In this document: positions 1-9,321 of the stretch, one piece after another
Numbering within the stretch: the first letter of the stretch is position 1
Layout of the letters: every line of letters starts with the position of its first letter
NCBI GenBank assembly: GCA_016218915.1
Contig: JACRCQ010000032.1
Coordinates: forward strand, 1 to 64,000
Origin: Deltaproteobacteria bacterium
GTDB lineage: Bacteria; Myxococcota_A; Polyangia; Polyangiales; Polyangiaceae
Reading direction: 5' to 3'
Length of the DNA stretch: 64,000 bases
The notes under the pieces: model-generated
What the model was told of the DNA's origin: nothing
What the model saw: only the letters and a program-made list of their open reading frames with translations
The model's database searches: none
Made by a program: the position numbers and the translations under genes

Positions 1-4
1 GCTG

Positions 5-60
5 CGTTTGGCACGGCATGCCGTGCCAAACGTAGGCACGCCTTGGCGTGCCGCTACCGG
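5..60. repeat. Double hairpin repeat, copy 1
   Basis: Positions 5-32 form a perfect 28-base palindrome (GTTTGGCACGG arm). It is followed by a second stem-loop: 8-bp arms at 35-42 and 45-52 around a TT loop. The block ends in GCCGCTACCGG. A related block lies at 18991-19095 with the same AACGTAGGC core and the same GCCGCTACCGG end, so this looks like a dispersed hairpin repeat (REP-like). Being downstream of the minus-strand mutase gene, it may also act as its terminator, although no T-tract is visible. Confidence 0.6.
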
Positions 61-136
61 GATCCGCTGCCCCGAACGCATTCGGCCCCCGGTGGGCGCG
101 GCAACGGATCCCCCTACGCACTTCGGGCACAGGGTA

Positions 137-1882
137 CTAGTCCACCAGCTTGAGGAACGCGGCCTCGAGCTGATCCAGGCGCTCGACGGCGCGACGCTCC
201 GCGCGCTCGAAGGGCTCAGCTGGCTCCACGGGCATGCGGATGTCGAAGTAGTACTTGATCTTGGGCTCGGTGCCGCTTGGACGCGCGACGATGCGGCTGC
301 CGCCTTCTAGGGAAAAGGAGAGGACGTTGCTGGCCGGGAGCGTGAGGTTCTCGGTCTGTCCGTTGCGCACGTGGCGAGAGCGACGCAGATAGTCCGAGAC
401 TGCATCGACGTTGAGCCCGCCAATGGCATCGGGAGGGTTGTCGCGCAGCCGTGTCATCGTCGCCGCGATCTGCGCTGCACCGTCGAGCCCTTTTCGGACC
501 ACGGACTTCTGCCGGCTGACGTAGAGCCCGAACGCGCGGTAGATGCGCTCGAGCTCGTCCAGCACCGTACGCCCTTGCGATCTGCACCAGGCCGTCATCT
601 CGGCAAAGACCGCGGCCGCGCCCACACCGTCCTTGTCGCGCACGATGTCGCCGATCGTGTAGCCGAGCGCTTCTTCGTAGCCACAAACGAACACCGCACC
701 GGTGGCGTGCTCGATCTGCATCGCCTTGTTGGCGATCCACTTGAAGCCGGTGAGCGTCTCGGCATAGCGGACCTTGTGGTGCGCCGCGATGGCCGAGAGC
801 ATCGGCGAGGAAACGATCGTGGTGATGGTGATCCGATCCGGCGGAGGATTGGGATGCTCGGCGATCAGGTAGTGGGCGAGCAGGATACCGACCTGGTTTC
901 CGGTGAGCTGCACGAAGCCGGTCTTGTCGCGAGCGGGAACGGCAACCGCGAGCCGATCCGCGTCAGGGTCGTTGGCGAGGATCAGGTCTGCGTTGCACTT
1001 TCGCGCGAGGGCGAAGGCGAGATCGAGCGCGCCGGGCTCTTCGGGATTCGGAAAGCGGACTGTGGGGAACTCTCCATTGGGCTCCGCCTGCTCGGCGACG
1101 GACTGCACGTCGCGAAACCCGGCCTGGGCCAGGGCAGCGCGCGCCGTGATGTTCCCCACGCCGTGCATCGGGGTGTAGACGATGCGCATGCCGTCTCTCC
1201 CCCCCGGGTGGATGGACAGAGACGCGATCCGCTGCAGGTAGCGAGCGGTCACCGAGTCCGGCACATGGCGGACCAGACGCTTGGCGAGCGCCTGCTCGAT
1301 GGGGATGCGGGGCACCTCGCAGGCTGGCCCGACCTTGTCGATCTCGGCCGCGATGCCACGGTCGTGGGGAGGAATGATCTGGGCACCATTCTCCCAGTAG
1401 ACCTTGTAGCCGTTGTACTCGGGCGGGTTGTGGCTCGCGGTGATCATGACCGCAGCCACGGCGCTGAGCTCGGTGGTGGCAAATGCGCTCTGGGGTGTCG
1501 TGCAGAGCGTGGGAAACAGATGGGCGAGGATTCCTGCTGCCGCCAGCACCGAAGCCGTCTCTTGCGCAAATTCGCGGCTCATGCGCCGTCCGTCGTAGCC
1601 GACCACCACGCCGCGATTGCGCGTGTTCACGCCGTTGGCGAGCAGGTAGCGCGCCAGCCCGGCGGTGGTCCGAATGATCACCGCGCGATTCATTCGATTG
1701 GGACCAGCGCCGATGATGCCACGGAGCCCTGCGGTGCCGAACTCCAGGGGGCCAGCCATGCGATCCGCAAGGTCGACCTCGTCGCCCGAGTCCAGCACCG
1801 CTTTCAGCTCAGCGCGGGATGCATCGTCGACTTCTCCTGCCATCCATCGTTCGGCGCGCGTCTTGAGTTCCGAGTCCACCAC
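137..1882 (-). CDS. Phosphosugar mutase (phosphoglucomutase/phosphomannomutase, alpha-D-phosphohexomutase family)
   Basis: A 581-residue cytoplasmic enzyme expected to interconvert hexose 1- and 6-phosphates, feeding glycogen or cell-wall sugar synthesis. All four family signatures are present: catalytic serine loop TASHNPPEYNGY (Ser about 150), metal loop DPDADR (305-310), sugar loop GYEEALGY, and C-terminal phosphate loop RPSGTEPKIKYYF. Length fits the PgcA/PGM2-like branch rather than the 460-residue AlgC type. The GTG at 1882 is chosen because GAGG lies 9 bases upstream; the frame stays open further upstream, but that stretch does not look coding. Glycogen phosphorylase lies 3 kb away on the same strand, consistent with a glycogen role, but substrate specificity cannot be read by eye. 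Confidence 0.93.
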   Translation of the reverse strand: MVDSELKTRAERWMAGEVDDASRAELKAVLDSGDEVDLADRMAGPLEFGTAGLRGIIGAGPNRMNRAVIIRTTAGLARYLLANGVNTRNRGVVVGYDGRRMSREFAQETASVLAAAGILAHLFPTLCTTPQSAFATTELSAVAAVMITASHNPPEYNGYKVYWENGAQIIPPHDRGIAAEIDKVGPACEVPRIPIEQALAKRLVRHVPDSVTARYLQRIASLSIHPGGRDGMRIVYTPMHGVGNITARAALAQAGFRDVQSVAEQAEPNGEFPTVRFPNPEEPGALDLAFALARKCNADLILANDPDADRLAVAVPARDKTGFVQLTGNQVGILLAHYLIAEHPNPPPDRITITTIVSSPMLSAIAAHHKVRYAETLTGFKWIANKAMQIEHATGAVFVCGYEEALGYTIGDIVRDKDGVGAAAVFAEMTAWCRSQGRTVLDELERIYRAFGLYVSRQKSVVRKGLDGAAQIAATMTRLRDNPPDAIGGLNVDAVSDYLRRSRHVRNGQTENLTLPASNVLSFSLEGGSRIVARPSGTEPKIKYYFDIRMPVEPAEPFERAERRAVERLDQLEAAFLKLVD

Positions 1883-2153
1883 TTCGATTGACCTCGTTCT
1901 GGTGCCCCGTCGGTGATGCCCAGCGGAAGGTTTGCAGAAACAACTAGCACGGACAGGACTGCAGGAGCGCAGAGGATTTGTCGCTGCCTCCACCGGGACA
2001 GAACGCACCGCAGGGGTGATGCCCGATGCCTCGGCACCTGTTCATCGTGAATGCCCCAACCCCGGGTCCAGGTCGCGGCCGTGTCGACACGCTGCGGCAA
2101 GAAGGAGGTCACGCGACGTGGACGACACCGCTCGAATCTGCAAGACTGACCGG

Positions 2154-3287
2154 ATGCTTCGCCGTTGCTTTCCATGGTTGCTCCCTTCAGCCGCCTTGCT
2201 CGCAAGCGTGGCCATGTCCGCCTGCGGTACCAGCTCTGGAGACGATACCTCCTACACCGTTCCAGGTGAGGACTCGGGCCTGCCCGATCAGACAACCCCA
2301 GACCAATCGAATCCGGAGACCACGCCGCCCAACGACGCACCCGGTGTCGATGTCATCGTCTACCCAGACAGCCAGCCTCCACCTGGAAAAACCATCGTCT
2401 ACGCGCACAACGACACGAAGCTCTACTCGGTCGACCCCGAAGCCGCCTCTCCCACCCTCACCGAGATCGGTCCGTTCGACTGCATCGGCACGAGCGGGGA
2501 TCCGTCGATGACCGACATCGCCGTGGACAAGGACGGCAAGCTGTACGGCGTGAGCGCCACGAACGTGTATCTCGACATGAAGGTTCAGGGCAGCGGGGTG
2601 AGCTGCTCGGCCGGGATGGTCGCGATCGATCCGGGTACAGTCGGTCCGGACGCCAAGTTCTACGGGCTGAGCTTTGCGCCGCCGACGGCTGCACTCGGAA
2701 CATCCGAGACGCTGATCGGCTCCAACTCCAACGGCGACCTGTACGTGATCGACAAGACCAACGGCAAGCTCACCCTGGTCGGCAACTTCGGCAAGGTGCC
2801 GAACAACGACGGTCAGGGGCACAGCTACCCGTCGGCCAACGTCGGCAAGAACTGGGAGCTTTCGGGCGACATCGTGTTCCTGACCAACAATGGCTCGCCT
2901 GTGGGCTTTGCCACGCTCCGCGACTGTCCCAATCCTCCCAGTTCATCGAACTGCGGAAGAGTCGACACCCTGGTGGAAATCGACGTCACGAAGTTCGCAC
3001 CCTCGCAGGCTGGCGGCGCGCCCATCGTGACCAAGGCCGTGCGAGGGCAGGTGCTTCCCGCGGGCTGCTCCGACGAAACCTGCGGGTTCGGCTCCATGTA
3101 CGGAATCGCCGCGTTCAAGGACAAGGTCTGGGGCTTCTCGCGCAAGGGTGACGTGCTGGTGATCAACAACTCCACGGGCGAGGGCGTATCCAAGGGCACG
3201 CCCCTGGTGACGCCGCCGAGCAGCAACGGCTTTGCCGGCGCCGGAGTCACCACGCTCGCTCCGGTCACGCCGCCGATCCCGAAGTAG
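2154..3287 (+). CDS. Secreted lipoprotein, probable beta-propeller
   Basis: A 377-residue protein starting MLRRCFPWLLPSAALLAS with a lipobox ending at MSAC, so probably lipidated and envelope-anchored. A Pro/Asp/Thr-rich linker of about 60 residues follows. The rest has recurring strands of the type TKLYSVDP and GDLYVIDKTNGKL, which suggests propeller blades. Four or more cysteines in the C-terminal half could form disulfides. No enzymatic motif is recognised. The ATG at 2154 is preferred because it starts the signal peptide; no strong ribosome site is visible. It is divergent from the mutase gene, with a 271-base spacer in which nothing further was seen. Confidence 0.75.
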   Translation: MLRRCFPWLLPSAALLASVAMSACGTSSGDDTSYTVPGEDSGLPDQTTPDQSNPETTPPNDAPGVDVIVYPDSQPPPGKTIVYAHNDTKLYSVDPEAASPTLTEIGPFDCIGTSGDPSMTDIAVDKDGKLYGVSATNVYLDMKVQGSGVSCSAGMVAIDPGTVGPDAKFYGLSFAPPTAALGTSETLIGSNSNGDLYVIDKTNGKLTLVGNFGKVPNNDGQGHSYPSANVGKNWELSGDIVFLTNNGSPVGFATLRDCPNPPSSSNCGRVDTLVEIDVTKFAPSQAGGAPIVTKAVRGQVLPAGCSDETCGFGSMYGIAAFKDKVWGFSRKGDVLVINNSTGEGVSKGTPLVTPPSSNGFAGAGVTTLAPVTPPIPK

Positions 3288-3310
3288 CCGCGCCCCGAGG
3301 CTGGAACCTC

Positions 3311-4243
3311 TCACCCGATCAGACCCTGCAACCCAACCACCGTCGCTTCCCGATCTGCCACCTTCAGCACGGTGCCAGGCTGGGAGTCAGGCATGCGAAC
3401 CGTGGCAAACGCCACCACGGTTCCGGGCAGCACGTGGCAGACATGCGAGCTGCTGACGGTGCCGGTCCCCTCCCCTGCGCCGTTGAGAACGGGATCGCCA
3501 GCGGCGAACGCGCTCGTGCCGGCTGCGGTCAACCGAACCACCTTCTTGCTGGGATGGCCGCGGCTCTTCATCTTCACCACGACCTCCTGGCCGAGGTAGC
3601 ACCCCTTGTTGAAGCTGATCGCGTGCGCGTCGAGCCCAGCTTCTTCCGGGTAGGTCGACTCGCTGAACTCGACTCCGAACCGCATGACGCCCAGATCGAT
3701 CCGCATCGCATCGAAGGACTCGAGGGAAGCGACGGCGACGCGATCCATCGTGTGGGATGCGTTGTCCCCGATCAAGGTCTGGGCGTGCTGCGCAGGGAGC
3801 GCGAACACGACGGCCGGATGACCGAAATGGGTCACACGGCCTGCTACGTAGCCGGGGGCGTTAGCGTAATGCTCGGCAGCCTGCGACGCGAGCGGGCCGT
3901 ACGCCATGACCCAGACGTACGGCTCGGACGCAGCGGCGATCTCGGCATCTTCCATCACGAGGTAGTGATCGAAGTGTTCGAGGAGCGCGGTTTGCGCAGT
4001 GGCATCGAGCGCGAGAAGGAGCCGGTCGGTGGAAGCGACGGCCCATGCTTCGCAGAGCACCCTGCCCTTCTTGTTGAGGGCGAGCCCCTGGACTGCGTGG
4101 CCGGGTTTCATGCCGGAGAGGTCCTGGGTGAGCAAAGCGTTGAGCCAGGAGACGCGATCAGGGCCGGTGATGGTCGCAGCTGCGAGATCCGAGCGGACAA
4201 CGAGCAAGGCGCCGTCACGAGCGCAGGAGATGAGCTTTTGCAT
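3311..4243 (-). CDS. ygfZ: YgfZ/GcvT-family folate-binding protein
   Basis: A 310-residue cytoplasmic protein related to the T-protein of glycine cleavage. The YgfZ signature KGCYLGQEVV is intact, with the conserved cysteine. The N-terminus has the folate-binding-like segment ending VSWLNALLTQDLSGMKPG. In E. coli, YgfZ uses tetrahydrofolate and supports iron-sulfur enzymes such as MiaB; the same role is inferred here. Length is close to the E. coli protein (about 326). It is convergent with the preceding lipoprotein gene, with a 23-base gap, and sits ahead of the HU gene on the same strand. Confidence 0.9.
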   Translation of the reverse strand: MQKLISCARDGALLVVRSDLAAATITGPDRVSWLNALLTQDLSGMKPGHAVQGLALNKKGRVLCEAWAVASTDRLLLALDATAQTALLEHFDHYLVMEDAEIAAASEPYVWVMAYGPLASQAAEHYANAPGYVAGRVTHFGHPAVVFALPAQHAQTLIGDNASHTMDRVAVASLESFDAMRIDLGVMRFGVEFSESTYPEEAGLDAHAISFNKGCYLGQEVVVKMKSRGHPSKKVVRLTAAGTSAFAAGDPVLNGAGEGTGTVSSSHVCHVLPGTVVAFATVRMPDSQPGTVLKVADREATVVGLQGLIG

Positions 4244-4304
4244 GAGCGCCGGGAACCTAGCGATGGCGGGATGGCAAGCGCAAGGGGCGCCTGGGGAGGG
4301 AGAG

Positions 4305-4637
4305 CTACTGGATCATGTCCTTGAGGGCCTTGACGACCGAAGCGCGGACCTTCTTGGAGGCGGGCTTGCCCTTGATGGTCATGGGCTGCTTGGTGAAGGG
4401 GTTGATGCCCTGACGGTCCTTGGTGGCGGCTTTCTTGACGGCCTTGAGCTTGACGAGGCCGGGCAGGACGAACTCGCCTGGGCCTTTTACGCCTAGCTGC
4501 TTTTTGACGAGATCGGTCAGGGTCTCAAAGACCTTGGTGATGGTCTTCTTGTCGAGGGCTGTGCCCGCTGCCAACTCGGCCACGACCTGGGCCTTGGTAA
4601 GTCGTTTGGGCGCACCTGCAGGCTTCTTTTCGACCAT
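4305..4637 (-). CDS. HU-family DNA-binding protein
   Basis: A 110-residue small basic nucleoid protein. The N-terminal helical part (LTKAQVVAELAAGTALDKKT, then FETLTDLVKKQL) gives the dimer core. The beta-arm part has GEFVLPGLVKLKAVKKAATK and the NPFTKQPMTIKGKPASKKVR segment typical of HU arms, in the variant form seen in deltaproteobacteria and chlamydiae. It is about 20 residues longer than E. coli HU because of a Lys/Pro-rich N-terminus. A strong ribosome site (GGAGGA) lies 5 bases before the ATG. Confidence 0.9.
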   Translation of the reverse strand: MVEKKPAGAPKRLTKAQVVAELAAGTALDKKTITKVFETLTDLVKKQLGVKGPGEFVLPGLVKLKAVKKAATKDRQGINPFTKQPMTIKGKPASKKVRASVVKALKDMIQ

Positions 4638-4791
4638 GGAATTTCCTCCATTCTTGGGAGCCCGACCGGAGCGCCGCTCGCGCCCTCAGCCGGTAGGAAC
4701 AGCTTTGATCTTCCTTGAGATGCGGTACGGCCCATGGGTTCGCACACAAACCACACGTCAATCAAGCTCTTTTGTGATCGGCACTGCAGAA

Positions 4792-7320
4792 TCAGACGGG
4801 ATCCGTGCTGACGTAGGTAGGCACTACGACTCTCTGAGGGCTAACTCCCCAGATTTCCGAGGCGTATTGCCGAATCGTGCGATCCGAGGAGAAACGTCCC
4901 ATGAGCGCGGTGTTGCGAGCCGACGCATGCGCCCACCAGTCTCGCTTGAGCCACGCCTCCTCGACCCTGCGGTGGCAATCCGAATAGCTCTGGAAGTCGG
5001 CCATCACCCTGTAGGGGTCGGAGCTGAGCAGGTTGTCGGTGATCGGGCGGAACAGCCCCCGGTCCTCGAACGAGAAGAATCCGGACGCGACCAGATCGAT
5101 CACCTCCCGAAGCTCGGCGTTGGTCTCGTAGAACTGCCGCGGGTTGTAGCCTTCCTTGCGAGTACGCTCGACCTCTTCGGTGGTCAGGCCGAACAGGAAG
5201 AACCAATCCGGCCCCACGGCTTCGCGAATCTCGACGTTGGCTCCGTCGAGGGTGCCGATGGTCAGCGCACCGTTCATGGCGAGCTTCATGTTGCCCGTGC
5301 CCGAGGCTTCCATGCCGGCGGTGGAGATCTGCTCCGACAGATCGCAGGCCGGGATCATGCGCTCGGCGAGCGAGACCCGGTAGTTGGGTATGAACTTGAC
5401 CGACAGTCCCTTGACCGTGGGGTCTTGCGCGATCGTGTCGGACACGGCGTTGATCAGGCGGATGATCAGCTTCGCCATGAAGTAGCCGGGCGCAGCCTTG
5501 CCGCCGAACAGGAAGGTGCGAGGCACGCGAGCGCAGGACGGATCCTTGCGGGCGCGAAGGTACAGCGCGATCACGTGCAGGATGTTGAGCTGCTGGCGCT
5601 TGTACTCGTGGATGCGCTTGATCTGCATGTCCACGAGCGACTCGGGGTCGAACGCGTAGCCGATCGTGCGATTGAGGTAGTTGGAGAACGCGACCTTGTT
5701 GGCCCGTTTGATCTCCATCAGGCGCGATCGGAAGCCGGCGTCCTCGATCGACGGCAAGAGCTTCTCGAGCTCATCGAGGTGGGTCGGCCAGCTCGAGCCG
5801 ATGCGCTCGGTGATCGCCTGGGCGAGCGCGGGGTTGCACTGCAGCAGCCAGCGTCGCGGGGTGACGCCGTTGGTCTTGTTGTTGAACCGCTCCGGGTCCA
5901 TCTCGAAGAAGTCGCGGAACACGTCGCGCTTGAGGATGTCGCTGTGCAGCGCAGCGACGCCGTTGACCGAGTGCGAGCCGACGATCGCGAGGTTCGCCAT
6001 GCGGACCTTCTTCTCGTGGCCTTCCTCGATGAGGGACATGCGCGACAGCCGATTGAGATCGTTGGGCCAGCGCATGAGCACATCGCGCAGGAAGCGACGG
6101 TTGACCTCGAAGATGATCTCCAGGTGCCTCGGCAGCAGCCGTCCGATGAGATCCACGGACCAACGCTCGAGGGCCTCGGACAGCACGGTGTGATTGGTGT
6201 AGGCGATGGTGCCGCGGGTGATCTCCCAGGCTTTCTCCCAGGTCATTCGCTGCTCGTCGACCAGCACGCGCATCAGCTCGGCGATGGCGATCGACGGGTG
6301 CGTGTCGTTGAGCTGGATGGCAGCCTTGTCCGCCAGGTTGTCGAGGGACGGGTGCTTCTGGAGGTGCCGCCGGATGATGTCGACGATCGCGCAGCGCACG
6401 AAGAAGTACTGCTGCTTGAGGCGCAGCTCCTTGCCGAGCACGGTCTTGTCGTTGGGGTACAAGACCTTGGAGATGACCTCGGATTCGTTCTTGTCCTGCA
6501 CGGCGCGCTCGTAGTCGCCGTCGTTGAACACGTCGAGATCGAACTCCTCGCTGGCATTGGCCTGCCACAGGCGCAGCGTGTTGACGGTCTCGTTGCCGAA
6601 GCCGGCGACCGGAGTGTCGTAGGGCACGCCGATGACGCTCTTGGTCTCGACCCAGCGAGCGCGCCAGCTTCCCTGCTCGTCGTAGTAGTGCTCGGAGCGT
6701 CCGTAGAAGTCCACGCGCACGGAGCGCTCGGGGCGCCGGATCTCCCAAGGATTGCCGCGCTTGAGCCACTCCTCGGGGCACTCGACCTGCTGGCCGTTGC
6801 GGATGACCTGCTCGAAGATGCCGAACTGGTAGCGGATGCCGTAGCCGTAGCCAGGCAGCTCCAGCGCAGCCATGGAATCCAGGAAGCAGGCCGCGAGGCG
6901 CCCCAAACCGCCGTTGCCCAGGCCGGCGTCGGACTCCTGCTCCTCCATGTCCTCGAGCGACACGCCGATCTTGGCGAAGACTTCCTTGCAGGTGTCGTAG
7001 ATGCCGAGGCTGATGAGGTTGTTGACCAACGCGCGCCCCATCAGGAACTCGGCCGAAAGGTAGTAGGCACGCTTGCAGTCGTTGTCGAAGTACGTCTTCT
7101 GCGTCTCGATCCACCGACGAACGAGGCGATCGCGAGTCATGTAGGCCAGGCTCATGAACAGGTCGTGCGGCGTCGCTGTGACCGGCCCTTTGCCTTGCGA
7201 GTAGTACAAGTGGTCGAGGAACGCCCTCTCGAGCACGACGGGCAGCATCCCGGTGCGATCGTCTTCGACCCTGATCTGCGTCGGCCTGACACTCGGACTT
7301 GGTTTCGCGGTAGTGGTCAT
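4792..7320 (-). CDS. glgP: Glycogen/starch/alpha-glucan phosphorylase
   Basis: An 842-residue pyridoxal-phosphate enzyme that phosphorolyses alpha-1,4-glucan to glucose 1-phosphate. The cofactor-lysine segment EASGTGNMKLAMNGAL is intact, followed by TIGTLDGANVEI. The N-terminal NGGLGRLAACFLDSMA segment and the central INNKTNGVTPRRWL-type segment (here FNNKTNGVTPRRWLL) are classic for the family, and the length matches. The ATG at 7320 is chosen because GGAGG lies 9 bases upstream; an ATG two codons earlier is too close to that site. Its product would feed the phosphosugar mutase at 137..1882. Confidence 0.97.
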   Translation of the reverse strand: MTTTAKPSPSVRPTQIRVEDDRTGMLPVVLERAFLDHLYYSQGKGPVTATPHDLFMSLAYMTRDRLVRRWIETQKTYFDNDCKRAYYLSAEFLMGRALVNNLISLGIYDTCKEVFAKIGVSLEDMEEQESDAGLGNGGLGRLAACFLDSMAALELPGYGYGIRYQFGIFEQVIRNGQQVECPEEWLKRGNPWEIRRPERSVRVDFYGRSEHYYDEQGSWRARWVETKSVIGVPYDTPVAGFGNETVNTLRLWQANASEEFDLDVFNDGDYERAVQDKNESEVISKVLYPNDKTVLGKELRLKQQYFFVRCAIVDIIRRHLQKHPSLDNLADKAAIQLNDTHPSIAIAELMRVLVDEQRMTWEKAWEITRGTIAYTNHTVLSEALERWSVDLIGRLLPRHLEIIFEVNRRFLRDVLMRWPNDLNRLSRMSLIEEGHEKKVRMANLAIVGSHSVNGVAALHSDILKRDVFRDFFEMDPERFNNKTNGVTPRRWLLQCNPALAQAITERIGSSWPTHLDELEKLLPSIEDAGFRSRLMEIKRANKVAFSNYLNRTIGYAFDPESLVDMQIKRIHEYKRQQLNILHVIALYLRARKDPSCARVPRTFLFGGKAAPGYFMAKLIIRLINAVSDTIAQDPTVKGLSVKFIPNYRVSLAERMIPACDLSEQISTAGMEASGTGNMKLAMNGALTIGTLDGANVEIREAVGPDWFFLFGLTTEEVERTRKEGYNPRQFYETNAELREVIDLVASGFFSFEDRGLFRPITDNLLSSDPYRVMADFQSYSDCHRRVEEAWLKRDWWAHASARNTALMGRFSSDRTIRQYASEIWGVSPQRVVVPTYVSTDPV

Positions 7321-7499
7321 CCCCATTGTCCTCCGGCTGCCGGAATACGGCTGGCAGGCTCGGGGCACAAGAGGCGAGTGAAGGGGCTGCTTCGTTCGGG
7401 CTCCGGGCCGCAGGAACGCAAGCAGGGCCCGCCCCGAAAACGGTTGCGCTCCATGCTCGGACTGGGCGAGGCTCTGACCCTGTTCAAGGAGGCGCGGGC

Positions 7500-9314
7500 A
7501 TGAATCGGCTGGCTTGGGTCGTGGCGGCGTGCGGAATCATCATCGGCGGGTGCGGAAGCGACAGCTTCAACGACGTGCCGCCCACGAACGCGGATGGATC
7601 GACCGATCAGGGAGCGGCGGCGGACACGGGCAAGGATTCGGCGAGCGATGCCGGCAACGACGTTGCCAACGATACGGGCACCGATGCTGCGGCCGACACT
7701 GCCAAGGAAGCCATGACGTGCCCCACCGGCTTGGCGGACTGCGATGGCGACCCCAAGAACGGGTGCGAAGCAGATACGACCAAGTCGATCGCACACTGCG
7801 GACAGTGCGACAACGCATGCGAGGCCGGCTCGCATGGGACCGTGGCCTGCGACAAGGGTGCCTGCAAGTACGCATGCGAACTCGGCTGGGAAGACTGCGA
7901 CCTCTCAGCTGACCACAGCTGCGAAGTCGACACGATGACGGACACGGCGAACTGCACCACCTGCGGCAACGTGTGCCCCGGAGGAGACCATTCCACCGTG
8001 GGATGCGTTGGAGGCGAGTGCTCGTTCGCGTGCGAGACAGGCTGGGGCAATTGCGACGGCGATCAGACGAACGGGTGCGAGGTCGACACGACAACGACGT
8101 TGAGCGCATGTGGCACCTGCGGCCACGCGTGCTCCACAGCGGCCAATGCAACGCCGTACTGCCAGAGCAGCACCTGCGGATGGACCTGCAACTCCGGTTG
8201 GGGCAATTGCGACAATGATCCGGCGAACGGCTGCGAGCTCGACACCACCACGAGCGTCGGCAACTGCGGTGGCTGCGGGCTCGCGTGCGGAACGGCCAAT
8301 GGCACGCCGTCGTGCGTTGCAAGCCAGTGTCAAATCCAATGCACGGGGGCATTCGACAACTGCGACGGGCTCAACCCCAATGGATGCGAGTCCGACCTGC
8401 TGACCGACGCGCTCAATTGCGGGTGGTGCGGACACGACTGCAAGGGCTCGACGTGCACCGGGGGCATGTGCACGCCTGTGAAGGTTGCGGACTACGCGTA
8501 CGTGGTGACCGCCCTCGTAGAGTACGACACCAAGCTCTATTTCACTGCAGACACCGTGTCCATAGGCCTGGTGTTGAGCGTTCCCAAGATGTCAGGCACC
8601 CCTCAGGAGCTCGTGCAGACCGGAAACAGCGCTGCGATCGCGGTGGACGCATCAGGGATCTACTGGGTCGGGTCCTCAGGCTTTGTGAACACCGCGCCCC
8701 TCGCGGGTGGAACGCCCACCACGCTGGTGACCGGTGCGGCCAACGGCAAGAACCTCCTGATCGACGGCGCGAATCTGTTCTGGTCTGCGGGGGCGAATTC
8801 TACGGTCTACCGCGTTGCCAAGACCGGTGGCACAGCCGCGCCGGTCGGAACGCCGGCCGATGCATCCCTGGGCGGCCTGGTGGTCGATGACACCTATGCA
8901 TACTGGGCGATGATCCCGCAGAACAGCCTGCAACGAGTTGCCAAGACGGGTGGAACGCCGACTCTGTTCGTGTCCGGGCAGGAGAACCCACGAGCGCTCG
9001 TGATGGACGGCACAAACCTGTACTGGACCAACTACCTGCAGGACGTCATTGTCACCATGCCAAAGTCGGGAGGCGCCGTCACGACCGCCGCGGCTTCGAT
9101 TGGGCATGTCGGGGCTCTGGTGAGCGACGGCGGAGACCTGTACTGGACGACCTCCACAGGCAACGTCGCTAAGGCGTCAAAGTCAGGCGGAAAGGTAAGG
9201 CAAGTCGCGACGGGCCAGAACACACCGAGGTTCCTGGTAAGCGACGCGACCTACCTCTACTGGGTGAACAACGTCGGGCCAGGCAACGTGACCTTCTGGA
9301 GGCTGGCGAAGTAA
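7500..9314 (+). CDS. MopE-like cysteine-repeat lipoprotein with C-terminal beta-propeller
   Basis: A 604-residue secreted protein. Residues 1-21 are a signal peptide with lipobox IIGGC. An Asp/Ala/Thr-rich linker follows, then about six repeats of roughly 35-40 residues built as CxxGWxxCDxxxxNGCExD...NCGxCGxxC, the cysteine pattern found in MopE-like myxobacterial surface proteins. The last third has about six blades with the pattern AIAVDASGIYWV...GG, a YWTD/DUF5050-like propeller. A strong ribosome site (AAGGAGG) lies 7 bases before the ATG. The protein at 31909..33666 has the same two-part design. Function is unknown; surface adhesion or metal binding is only a guess. Only 7 bases separate it from the next gene. 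Confidence 0.88.
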   Translation: MNRLAWVVAACGIIIGGCGSDSFNDVPPTNADGSTDQGAAADTGKDSASDAGNDVANDTGTDAAADTAKEAMTCPTGLADCDGDPKNGCEADTTKSIAHCGQCDNACEAGSHGTVACDKGACKYACELGWEDCDLSADHSCEVDTMTDTANCTTCGNVCPGGDHSTVGCVGGECSFACETGWGNCDGDQTNGCEVDTTTTLSACGTCGHACSTAANATPYCQSSTCGWTCNSGWGNCDNDPANGCELDTTTSVGNCGGCGLACGTANGTPSCVASQCQIQCTGAFDNCDGLNPNGCESDLLTDALNCGWCGHDCKGSTCTGGMCTPVKVADYAYVVTALVEYDTKLYFTADTVSIGLVLSVPKMSGTPQELVQTGNSAAIAVDASGIYWVGSSGFVNTAPLAGGTPTTLVTGAANGKNLLIDGANLFWSAGANSTVYRVAKTGGTAAPVGTPADASLGGLVVDDTYAYWAMIPQNSLQRVAKTGGTPTLFVSGQENPRALVMDGTNLYWTNYLQDVIVTMPKSGGAVTTAAASIGHVGALVSDGGDLYWTTSTGNVAKASKSGGKVRQVATGQNTPRFLVSDATYLYWVNNVGPGNVTFWRLAK

Positions 9315-9321
9315 CGCCCCC

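Noticed and set aside
4420..7503. Plus-strand open frame of 1027 codons
   Set aside because: Antisense shadow of glycogen phosphorylase; no start signal, Val/Gly/Asp/His-rich composition, no motif.
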